From Nothopassalora personata (lineage: Eukaryota > Ascomycota > Dothideomycetes > Mycosphaerellales > Mycosphaerellaceae), in NCBI GenBank assembly GCA_033816765.1, contig CM066287.1, positions 868,001 through 932,000 on the forward strand: a stretch of 64,000 nt of DNA, in the 5' to 3' direction. Of the stretch, positions 45,109-53,287 are shown in pieces. Each line of letters opens with the position of its first letter. The first letter of the stretch is position 1. A program made the position numbers and the translations under genes. The notes below the pieces were generated by a model. It saw nothing but the letters and a program-made list of their open reading frames with translations. It made no database searches and was not told the origin of the DNA.

Positions 45109-45127
45109 CCATCTCCCTCCTTCCTTT
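45109..45127 (-). promoter_or_regulatory. Polypurine tract of A
   Basis: On the minus strand GGAAGGAGGGAGATGG directly precedes the 3' LTR. The GATGG end is shared with N, and C has GATAG at the same place. Confidence 0.7.
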
Positions 45128-45143
45128 GGCCGTGTCCTCACGG

Positions 45144-45168
45144 TCACGTGTTAGTAAGATGATATAAT
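45144..45168 (+). promoter_or_regulatory. Putative promoter of the A antisense gene
   Basis: TCACGTG (45144-45150), TTAGTAAG, then TATAAT (45163-45168) lie 35-59 nt upstream of the antisense ATG. N has CACGTG and a related TTAGT motif in the same place. Confidence 0.45.
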
Positions 45169-45202
45169 CAGGGTTGTCCCCGCCCTCGTGGATACTGTAA
45201 CG

Positions 45203-45706
45203 ATGTCTTCTCGCAAGTCCTCCGACCGTCATTCTCGCCATCGACGAATACTCGCCAATCCCCTCGACGCTCCAGTCCCTTGCGATTTCTGCTCTTCTCG
45301 TAGCCGTTGCTGCGTATACATCGCGGATTTTTCCCTTATGCCTTGCGCAGAGTGTGCTCGTCGCGGCAAGGAGTGCGTCACTTCTTCCTGGGAGAAGCTA
45401 GACCGGGTGGACGACGCTCTCGCGGCTAGGATCGAGGCCGATAAGAAAGAGATGGACGAGACAACGCGAGAAGCTCTTCGGTTGTTTTCTCGCATGTCGG
45501 AGCTCCAGGCGCGGATAGATCGCAACTCGAAGGTCCGGGATGCGAACAACAAACTGCTGAACGCGAAGATTGCGTGCGTCTCCCGGGAGGTATCCTCCTC
45601 GAATATCGATCCTCCTCCGGATCTAGAATCATTCGCCCAAGACTTGGAGGCTATTGGTGTGGCGTCTCCATTTGTCTTCTCCGGGAGTTCTGAAGTTCGA
45701 TTATAG
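45203..45706 (+). CDS. Antisense Zn2Cys6-like coiled-coil protein of element A
   Basis: 167 residues from ATG 45203; the frame is open from 45188 but with a GTG start. A basic N-terminus (SRKSSDRHSRHRR) precedes six cysteines (45281-45376) spaced C-x2-C-x6-C-x10-C-x2-C-x6-C, the Zn(II)2Cys6 spacing of fungal regulators, then SSWEKLDRV and a charged coiled-coil helix (about residues 60-115) and an acidic tail. It is clearly homologous to the antisense protein of N. Its stop is 6 bp from the pol stop on the other strand, and its start is 94 nt from the LTR. It was probably conserved by selection, since it is intact in two distant elements. A role as DNA-binding regulator is inference. Confidence 0.8.
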   Translation: MSSRKSSDRHSRHRRILANPLDAPVPCDFCSSRSRCCVYIADFSLMPCAECARRGKECVTSSWEKLDRVDDALAARIEADKKEMDETTREALRLFSRMSELQARIDRNSKVRDANNKLLNAKIACVSREVSSSNIDPPPDLESFAQDLEAIGVASPFVFSGSSEVRL

Positions 45707-45712
45707 CGTAGG

Positions 45713-48700
45713 TCACTCTCGTTCCCGAAATTGTTTGATCCTTTGCTGACAGTTCTGAAGGTTCTTTTCTGGTTCCCAGGTATTTTCTGAGTCGTCGTAT
45801 CCTTTCCATTTGACGAGGTAGTGCTGACCTCGCTTTTGCAGGATCTTTTCGACTTCGAATTCGTCTTCTTCTTCCGTCTGGAAATGGAATGTCTGTTGGC
45901 ATGGTGTTTTGGGGTCTGCTGGTTCTAGCTTGGAAATGTGGAATACTGGGTGGATTTTTGCGTCCTTTGGCAATTGCAGTCGGTAGTTGGTTGGTCCTCG
46001 TACTTCCTCAACGAGAAATGGTCCGACTTTCACATGGTCCAGTTTTTTGGTCTTCCTTCTTGTTCTCAATTTTGCGGTAAGGAGGTAGACCTTATCCCCC
46101 TTCTTAAGCTGAGGTGCCATTTGTCGTTTCGCTCGTGTTTTCGTAAGTATTGTCTGTTGTTGTTGAATTCTGGAATTGAGCTTGTCGTGTATTTTTCGTA
46201 GGCTCTCTGTAGCCGTAATTGCTCTTTCCGCTTGCGGGTGGCCTTGCCGTTCTCCGAACAGGTTTGGATGCTTGCCGTAGTTGGCGAAGAACGGTGTCTC
46301 TTTTGTAGTTTCTGATTCGTGATTGTTTAGTGCAAGTTGTGCCATAGGTAGGAGTGATACCCAGTTGTCTTGTGCGTAGTTGACGTAGTGTCGCAGGTAC
46401 TGTTCCAATGTCTGATTTGTTCTTTCCGTCTGACCGTCCGTCTGTGGATGGTACGCCGTGGACAGCTTGTGTCGTATACCAATTTCTGCTACAAGGGTCT
46501 TCCAGTAGTTTGATGTAAATAGCTTGTCTCTGTCTGTAATGAAGACTTTGGGGAATCCGTGGTACCGTACTAGTCTATCGAGAACGAGGTATCCGAGTTG
46601 TTCTGCTGTGTATGTCTCGCTAGCAGGTATGAAGTGTGCATATTTGGTTAGTCGATCGACCATAACAAGTATCATGTCGCACCTTGTCCCGTTTGCTTTG
46701 TCCGTAGAGATAGGGAGCTTTGTAATGAAGTCCATCGTAACTTCTTCCCATGGTTGTGTCGGTGGTGTCCTGAACTGTATTTCTCCGTACTTCTCGTGTC
46801 TTGCAGCCTTGTTTCGTTGGCAGTGTGTGCATTCTTTGATGTACTGAAGCACCTTTTGTCTCATCTGTGGGAAAGAGAAGCTGCGTCGTATGATCTCGAG
46901 AGTCTTCGTGGTTCCAGGATGTCCGTATACGGGGTTGTCGTGATGTTGCTGTATGCATTCTTGTTCTCGTTCCTTCGGTACTTGGTATTTTCCTTGTGCT
47001 AGTGGGAACTGTTCTTCTGTGTCCTGAAGAACGCGCACTATGCTGTTAAACTCCTTTGTGTTGGCGCTAAGACTTCCGTCGTGGTTAGTCTTCAATATTT
47101 GTTGCTGCACTGGTTCTTTTCCTTCCATGTAGTCGCTTCTTCGGCTCAGTGCGTCGGCCCTGCCGTTGTCCTTTCCGGGTGTATAGCGGATTTCGAACTT
47201 GTACTGACCAAGCAGTTCCGACCAGCGGGACTGTCTTCGTGTCAGCACTTTCGTCGTAGTGAAGTAAGTGAGATTCTTGTGATCAGAAAGAATCGTCAGC
47301 TTAGGTGCTCCTTCCGCGTATACCCTCCAGTGCTGCATTGCAGCGACAATAGCGAGAAGTTCTTTATCATGGATGTCGTAGTTTCGTTCCGCGGGTGTCA
47401 TTTTCCTTGAGTAATAGGCCACTGGGTGTCGTTTCCCATCATGCTCCTGCGTGAGGCATGCTCCTATAGCCATGTCCGATGCGTCAGTCTCAATCTGGAC
47501 TTCTTTTGTGCCGTCGAATAATCGTAGTGTAGGTGCTCGGGTGCATTGTTCCTTCAGTAGTTGGAACGCTTGTTGTTCTTTGCTGCCCCATTTCCATTTG
47601 GTATCCTTTCGTGTGAGCGCTGTCATAGCCGCAGCTGTCTTAGAGTAATCCTTGATGAACTTCCTGTTGTAGTTCGCGAGTCCTAGGAAGGATTGTACGT
47701 CCTTGACATTAGCTGGTGTCGGCCATTCTTGGATAGACTGTGTCTTTGCTGGGTCGATCTGGATTCCTGTTGTGCTTATAATAAATCCAAGGAATTTGAC
47801 TCGTTTCTTGTGGAATTCGCATTTCTCTGGTGCCGTCTTGAATCCTGCGCGGGTAAGGCGCTCGAAGACGTCCTGGACCCGTGTAATGTGTTCCTGTAGC
47901 GATCCTCTAGTATAGACGAGGATGTCGTCCATGTAGGCAATAACGCACACGTCGAGAAGGTCTCTCAGTGTCTCATTGACTAGATCTTGACAGGATGCAG
48001 GTGCGTTGGTTAACCCCATAGGCATAACCAAGAATTCGTAGAGTCCGTATCGTGTTCTAAATGCGGTTTTCCATTCCTCTCCTTCTGCCATGCGTATAGC
48101 GTAGAAGGCGTCTCGTAGATCGATCTTCGTGTACCAGTCTGATCCAGTAAGTCTGTCCTGTGCTTCTTCGATATTCGGTAGTGGGTATCGGTTCTTGATG
48201 GTGATCTCGTTCAACTTTCGGTAGTCTTGGACGAGTCGTAGTTTCCCGTTCTGCTTTGGAACAAACATACATGGAGTTCCCGCGCTTGAGGTGGACCGTC
48301 GTATCCATCCTTTGGCGAGTTTCTCCTTCAGCCATTCTCGTAGGGTTTCTAGCTCTTTCTCGGACATTTGATATAGGGGTCCCCATGGAGGCTCTTTCCC
48401 TGGCTGAATGTTTATCTTGTGGTCCCATGGTTGATGTTTAGGTAAGGCGTCTTTGCCCTTTTCCTCTTCAAAGAGCCTCTTCCACTTGAGGTACTCCTTG
48501 GGGATAGCTGGTTCCGATATGCCAGTATCCTTCGATGGTGCGTTACGTCCATCCGTTCCAGTGACTTCGTGATCCGGCGGCCCCACGCCAGTATCTGTCC
48601 CGGTCGAAGGTGGTTCTTCTGTCCTTCTGTTCGGCGCAAGCTCGAATGCGTTGAGCTGTTTCCTTGCCTCATCTACCATCGTCCGCTGTCGATGCGTAGG

Positions 48701-49120
48701 CTGAATGCCAATAACGCAATTGCATTCCCTAAATGTGAGTACTCCTCTCCTCCAGTCGATTGCTGGGTTGTGCTGTCTCAACCAAGGCATACCTAATACT
48801 ATGTCATGACTGGCCATATCAGTGACATCCAAGGTAATATTCTCGTGGTGCTGTTGGATAGCCAGTGGCAATGGTGTCGTCTCCCATTCCACGTTAGGTA
48901 ACGATGATCCGTCTACCGCGATCAACTCGTAACCCCATTTCTTCTTCAGGGTAGCTAACCCGTTTCTTCTTGCGAAAGACTTGGAGACAAAATTCCCCGC
49001 TGCTCCGGAGTCGATCATGACACTAGTTCTGTGTCCGTTGACGATTGCTTTGGTTTGGAAAACTGTTAGTGATGTCGATGCTCGAGCTTCTGTGTTGCAT
49101 AACTCCCTTTGGCCGCTCAT
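45713..49120 (-). CDS. pol: Pol polyprotein of element A (protease, RT, RNase H, integrase, chromodomain)
   Basis: 1135 residues. Protease active site DSGA at 37-40; RT from about 215 to 510 with TKIDLRDAFY and YMDD (396-399); RNase H acidic residues D546, E587 and D613; integrase HHCC (H727 or H726, H734, C764, C767) and a DD35E triad D797, D863, E899 with exact 35-residue spacing; GPF module near 1033-1035; C-terminal chromodomain about 1087-1131 (EKILQKRGQHYLVKWKGYDD). All catalytic residues are present, so it should be active. Known chromoviral chromodomains steer integration to marked chromatin. The start ATG overlaps the Gag stop as ATGA, in the -1 frame. Confidence 0.97.
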   Translation of the reverse strand: MSGQRELCNTEARASTSLTVFQTKAIVNGHRTSVMIDSGAAGNFVSKSFARRNGLATLKKKWGYELIAVDGSSLPNVEWETTPLPLAIQQHHENITLDVTDMASHDIVLGMPWLRQHNPAIDWRRGVLTFRECNCVIGIQPTHRQRTMVDEARKQLNAFELAPNRRTEEPPSTGTDTGVGPPDHEVTGTDGRNAPSKDTGISEPAIPKEYLKWKRLFEEEKGKDALPKHQPWDHKINIQPGKEPPWGPLYQMSEKELETLREWLKEKLAKGWIRRSTSSAGTPCMFVPKQNGKLRLVQDYRKLNEITIKNRYPLPNIEEAQDRLTGSDWYTKIDLRDAFYAIRMAEGEEWKTAFRTRYGLYEFLVMPMGLTNAPASCQDLVNETLRDLLDVCVIAYMDDILVYTRGSLQEHITRVQDVFERLTRAGFKTAPEKCEFHKKRVKFLGFIISTTGIQIDPAKTQSIQEWPTPANVKDVQSFLGLANYNRKFIKDYSKTAAAMTALTRKDTKWKWGSKEQQAFQLLKEQCTRAPTLRLFDGTKEVQIETDASDMAIGACLTQEHDGKRHPVAYYSRKMTPAERNYDIHDKELLAIVAAMQHWRVYAEGAPKLTILSDHKNLTYFTTTKVLTRRQSRWSELLGQYKFEIRYTPGKDNGRADALSRRSDYMEGKEPVQQQILKTNHDGSLSANTKEFNSIVRVLQDTEEQFPLAQGKYQVPKEREQECIQQHHDNPVYGHPGTTKTLEIIRRSFSFPQMRQKVLQYIKECTHCQRNKAARHEKYGEIQFRTPPTQPWEEVTMDFITKLPISTDKANGTRCDMILVMVDRLTKYAHFIPASETYTAEQLGYLVLDRLVRYHGFPKVFITDRDKLFTSNYWKTLVAEIGIRHKLSTAYHPQTDGQTERTNQTLEQYLRHYVNYAQDNWVSLLPMAQLALNNHESETTKETPFFANYGKHPNLFGERQGHPQAERAITATESLRKIHDKLNSRIQQQQTILTKTRAKRQMAPQLKKGDKVYLLTAKLRTRRKTKKLDHVKVGPFLVEEVRGPTNYRLQLPKDAKIHPVFHISKLEPADPKTPCQQTFHFQTEEEDEFEVEKILQKRGQHYLVKWKGYDDSENTWEPEKNLQNCQQRIKQFRERE

Positions 49121-51213
49121 TCCTGGGGAGCTGATCCTTTTCCCGAATGGTATGTGGTTCGCTGTGCTTCGTGCCTAGATGCTTCGGCTAGAACCTGTAG
49201 CCCGTTGCTCTGTGTCCACACCTGTAGTTTGTTGCGTTCCTGGATCTTCTGCGATTCTGAGTAGAGAGCACGTACGTGCTGTACTGCTTGGCGTAATTCG
49301 TTGGATACAAATATCCCTGACGGTGTAAGGTACCCGGTACCTATCATCTTGCTTCCTATTGGTGGTCGCTCGGTCATTGCTCGCATAGTGTCGAGTGTCT
49401 TGTCAAATTCGACTGGATGCAAGTATCTCTTGCCCGAGACCTTGGGTAGGAATTCTTCGTGCTTGCGCGTCAGATAGACAATAATGTCGTAGAACTTCTT
49501 GGGTGCGTCTATCGTGAACGTCAAGACTTCATTGTCGTCGTCAGTTTCGCTCTCTTCTCCTTCGGATGAGTCCTCGCTCGACTCTTCCGGGGTATGATCT
49601 TCTTCGATGGTATCCAGGGTTTCTTCTTGTTGTACGGGGGACCATCGTCCATCCCATGTTGGTTCCTGGTTTTCTTTGTCTTCATCATCGAAGCAAGACT
49701 CATCAATGTCCACTTCTCGGAGCCTGGCATCTTGCCTGTGCTGAGCTCCCAGGGTTCCCCTTGGCTGTTGTGGCCAATACCCTGCTCCTTCCTTCGCGGA
49801 GTAGTGGATCGAGCACGAGTCTTGGTAACAGAAGCTCCAATGAAGGGTTCCGTGACCATTTCGAGGGCCCGTAGCAGCCTCGTTTCCCCGCGCTATCATG
49901 CCGAATTCTCGTTTCTCCTGTCGTTCGATCTCGCTGGTTATTTCCCACCATCGCTTATGGAGGTCGTCGTGTTGTTGTATAGCTGTGAGATCTATCCGGT
50001 CCTCGTGAAGATACATCCAGGTGTCAATCTGGTCGAATGCATTATCGAGGTCGTTCCTTTCCTGGAGAAGTTGTTCGAGTTCGCATGTTTCTGTGAACTG
50101 TTGTGGCTGGTCCTCTTGACCATGGTATCCTCCTCGTCCCATCGAGGGGTCCAAGGAAGGTCCTTCGTTAACTCTTCCTTCCACTCCCTGAGTATAGTCG
50201 GTGTCTCCCAGAGTCCCAACGCTGCTCCCAGGTTTACTAGTTCGTGGTTGCATCATGTTGAACTGCTCGCGGCGCACCATATTTTTACCGCGGCAATCCC
50301 GCGCCATGTGGCCTTCCTTGCCACACGCGTAGCATGTCGGTTTTCCTTTTCCCTTGAAGGGCTTTCCTCGGCCCTTGCCTCTGTCGATCCTTTCTCCTCG
50401 TTGGGTAACGTCCAGCTCCATTGGTTGTGGTCCGTAGTAGGGCTGGTTGTGTCGCGGAAAGTTCCCCTTCGCAACGTAGCCCGTAGAAGGCTTGCGATCC
50501 GGAACGTATCCTGCCATGCCTCCCACTTTGGAGTCGTATTTCTTTTCCTGGTAACGTTCCCACAACTGATCGTCGATCTCAATCGATGCTCGCATCAGTC
50601 GCTCGAGGGTGTCGACCTGTCCTCCGTGTCTCATGAGCTCGTCCTTGACGGAGTCCTTGAGTCCACGTCTGAACATTGTCATCAACGCCGTCTGGTCCCA
50701 TCCGGTAATCTGTCCGTATTCTTCAAACTTGGCCGCGTACTCCGAAGTAGACGTCTTCTGCTTCAGGTGTTGGATTATTCGTATGGCCTGTTGAACCTCG
50801 TTGGAAGTCCCAAAGATAGACTTCATCTTGTCCTTAAAGAGGGTGTAGTTCCTGAACATTCCGGTGGGGTCTCGTTGTCCCATACCGTCAAGGTATTCCT
50901 TGAGGTACGGCTTGATCCAGTTCTGCGCGCTTCCACGAAGGAACGTGATGGCGAAAATAGTTCTCTTGTCGGAGTCGACTGGGTTGAACATGAGGTACAT
51001 ATCCATTTGATTGACCCAATCATCGAACTTGGCCCTGTCTCCATAGAAGAGGTCCGGCTTGGCAGCCTTAACGTCCTTCTTCCTAGGAACGGGTTCGTCG
51101 TCGTCATCAGACTCATCGTCCTTCATGGTGGTTTGTTGCGGTGGCGCACGGCGGATGCTTCCTGCTTCGCTGGGGGCGGGTGTTCCCCTACCAGCTGCCT
51201 GAGTAGCACTCAT
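49117..51213 (-). CDS. gag: Gag protein of element A with long acidic C-terminal extension
   Basis: 698 residues from ATG 51213, 18 nt inside the 5' LTR (the frame extends to 51228 without an ATG). Capsid-like region about 50-225 (KPDLFYGDRAKFDDW, FLRGSAQNWIKPYLKEYL, YAAKFEEYGQITGW, FRRGLKDSVKDEL); CCHC knuckle CYACGKEGHMARDC at about 294-307. About 390 residues follow the knuckle, unusually long, with an acidic central part (EEDHTPEESSEDSSEGEESE). Gag should form the particle that packages element RNA. The stop overlaps the Pol start. Confidence 0.95.
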   Translation of the reverse strand: MSATQAAGRGTPAPSEAGSIRRAPPQQTTMKDDESDDDDEPVPRKKDVKAAKPDLFYGDRAKFDDWVNQMDMYLMFNPVDSDKRTIFAITFLRGSAQNWIKPYLKEYLDGMGQRDPTGMFRNYTLFKDKMKSIFGTSNEVQQAIRIIQHLKQKTSTSEYAAKFEEYGQITGWDQTALMTMFRRGLKDSVKDELMRHGGQVDTLERLMRASIEIDDQLWERYQEKKYDSKVGGMAGYVPDRKPSTGYVAKGNFPRHNQPYYGPQPMELDVTQRGERIDRGKGRGKPFKGKGKPTCYACGKEGHMARDCRGKNMVRREQFNMMQPRTSKPGSSVGTLGDTDYTQGVEGRVNEGPSLDPSMGRGGYHGQEDQPQQFTETCELEQLLQERNDLDNAFDQIDTWMYLHEDRIDLTAIQQHDDLHKRWWEITSEIERQEKREFGMIARGNEAATGPRNGHGTLHWSFCYQDSCSIHYSAKEGAGYWPQQPRGTLGAQHRQDARLREVDIDESCFDDEDKENQEPTWDGRWSPVQQEETLDTIEEDHTPEESSEDSSEGEESETDDDNEVLTFTIDAPKKFYDIIVYLTRKHEEFLPKVSGKRYLHPVEFDKTLDTMRAMTERPPIGSKMIGTGYLTPSGIFVSNELRQAVQHVRALYSESQKIQERNKLQVWTQSNGLQVLAEASRHEAQRTTYHSGKGSAPQE

Positions 51214-51219
51214 CCTGAG

Positions 51220-51230
51220 GGCGTTCAAAG
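51220..51230 (-). promoter_or_regulatory. Probable self-primer binding site of A
   Basis: On the minus strand CTTTGAACGCC directly follows the 5' LTR. TTGAACGCC is the exact complement of GGCGTTCAA within the LTR (51379-51387). No tRNA 3'-end match is evident. Confidence 0.65.
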
Positions 51231-51608
51231 TGTTATGTCTCGTTCCAGGGCTAATCTCAAGGGGGGAGAGAAGTCAAGTCACGTGGCGGTATTCTTTGGA
51301 GAGGCTGAGGCGAGCTGAGAGCGAAGTGCAATAATTGGAGTAAGAGGTGTATTCCAATCAGTGAGATAGTAACATGAGTTGAACGCCTCGAAGCCATAAG
51401 GGTTTCTCAGCGTTCCTAAATACATAGGAGAATGCTTCTGGCTCGAAGCTCTTGGCAGGCGCGCTGTGTCGCGCTGGCTCGACATTGCGCAGGCTCGACA
51501 GCCGTCGCGCTCTTGCAGCGTCGCGCCATATCTTATTGGTCCTTGCTTCCTGTGAGCTGTAGGGCGTCCATTGGCTGGGCAGTGTCCTCGTCATATTGAT
51601 CCGTAACA
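51231..51608 (-). repeat. A 5' LTR
   Basis: 378 bp, identical to the 3' LTR; includes the self-primer complement at 51379-51387. Confidence 0.97.
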
Positions 51609-51613
51609 AGACC

Positions 51614-52540
51614 CTTATTAAGGCACTTAGACTAGTTAAGTAGATTATCGAGAGTAGGCGTAAGATTACTAAGAAGAATATAACCTTATAGCTTACTATA
51701 GCATCCCTTAAGGTTACCTTCTATAAGAAGAAGCTTCTAACTACTAAGGGTAGTATTACTAATCTACCGAACTAGGGTTAGATTAACGCGGCTGCCTAGG
51801 ATTTTAATTATATAACAGTCAACCCTTAAGGTCGTATTTCTAACACTATTACTATAAACCTTAATAGTAGTTAGAACTACCTTCCTACCTTATAGGCTTC
51901 CGCTATAGACTATCTTATTTAGCACTTCGGTAGCGCCTACAACCGCTATAAGGAGAGATCCAACCTTCCCTTTTCTAGTTGCTACACTATTCTAGGATAG
52001 TTTAAGGGCTACTATACTAACTACGCTCTTAACAATTATCACGATAAGTGTAGCTTCTTCTCTCTACGGACCCTACAGTAGAGTGCCGCTAGTCTATCTA
52101 GAACCTACTAGTAGCCTAGTGTAGGTTATACTCGCTCCGCTAGTACTACATTCTAGGGTAGTGCATAGTATGGTCGATCTCCTCCTGTTATACGTAGCAG
52201 TCCTCTACGTAAGGGCTTCCTATCTCTAGTTCTATACTCTCCTAGTATAAGTACCTCTAGATATAGTCTTTAGATGCTACCTACCTAGCTTATTCCTAGC
52301 GATGTAGACTGGCGCCTAAGCATCCCTAGGGCTCCTAGTAATAGTTCTAGAACTGTCCTCCTAGAGCTTCGCCTCCTATTCTCTAACTCCCTCTCTTAGG
52401 ATAAGGTTACTACCTTAATTCGTTAGTTCCTACAGCGCTTAGGCACTAATAATAACTTTTAGGAGGGTGCTATGTTAAACTCGACTTCCTATAAGAGGGG
52501 TTCTAGAGGCTCTAGTAGCAAGTAGTAGTCTAGATAATGT
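51614..52540 (+). pseudogene. Copia antisense coding relic, second part, with DUF3716-like Cys pattern
   Basis: This continues the frame from 44730. Between 51938 and 52051 the frame reads A-Y-N-R-Y, NLPFSSC, FKGYYTNYAL and HDKCSF. If Tyr codons TAC/TAT are RIP products of TGC/TGT, the pattern is C-x2-C-x10-C..C-x2-C-x8-C with PF..C and KCSF, as in the fungal DUF3716 domain. That restoration is inference. A Ser/Arg-rich region follows to about 52,540. It lies antisense between Copia pol and the 3' LTR. Confidence 0.45.
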
Positions 52541-52883
52541 ACTTACATTAGGTCTTAGTAATTTAGTTAGGGCTAAAGGATAAAATGGCCGTTATAAGTA
52601 AGGGCGGTCTACTTCTCTGTTTCCTTCTATTTTAATACTATAGCTCCTATGAATTAGAGTCTATAATAATGAACTAGATCTTGCCTTAAAAGGCGGTTCT
52701 AAAGCAGGCCTCTCTATAGTCTAGTTGCATAAGCATAGTAAGATATGCGATACCCTAAATGAATCTAGCCCTTAAGGCTAATAAAAAATTTCCTCTACTG
52801 TCTCTAAACAAATGAGATATTGCTTTATAAATACTTGTGAACAAATAAAGGTCTTGCTATATACAAATGAAAGTGTAGTTAGT
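52541..52883. other. Non-coding Copia remnant
   Basis: TA-rich with no coding frame; continues at 62,042 after removing element C. Confidence 0.5.
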
Positions 52884-53270
52884 TGTTACGGTTCGGTCTA
52901 AACGGCAGCCCCGACTAGACACACGAAACACTAATCACTTAGAAACACGTGATACTGATCATCTAGACGCACGTGACACTGATCACTTCACGGACTGATT
53001 AGTGTGATTAGTATGCTTAGTAGGACTAATTAAGGTGATTATACTAAGCTATAGGCTCTACGCCGCGAATCTCCTTTATATTTAGGAACGCTAGAAACCC
53101 TTATAGTTCTAATGCGTTCAACTCATGTTACTATCTCACTAATTGGAATACAACTCTTATTCCTATCATTTATCTTCGCTTAGCTTACTTTAGCCTCTCT
53201 AAAGAATAATACCGCTACGTAACTTGACTTATCTCTCTTTTAAGACTAGCCCTAGAACGAGATAATAACA
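52884..53270 (+). repeat. C 5' LTR
   Basis: 387 bp, TGTTACGG to AATAACA. It contains GCGTTCAA (53114-53121). The bases after it, CTTTAAACGC, are one TG-to-TA change away from the perfect complement seen in A. Confidence 0.9.
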
Positions 53271-53287
53271 CTTTAAACGCCCTTAGG

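Larger units (their letters stand above)
44731..51608 (-). mobile_element. Intact Ty3/Gypsy chromovirus A with antisense Zn2Cys6-like gene
   Basis: 6878 bp with two identical 378-bp LTRs (44731-45108, 51231-51608; TGTTACGG...CATAACA in element sense) and 5-bp target duplications AGACC (44726-44730, 51609-51613). It carries gag, pol and an antisense gene, all open. It has no RIP damage, although it sits inside the RIP-mutated Copia element and an older RIP-mutated relative (C) lies 1.3 kb away. LTR identity implies recent insertion, so the family may still be active. Confidence 0.97.

Noticed and set aside
49594..51318. 574-codon open frame antisense to gag of A
   Set aside because: It mirrors the gag codons, has no motif, overlaps gag completely and runs into the LTR; no equivalent is seen in N.
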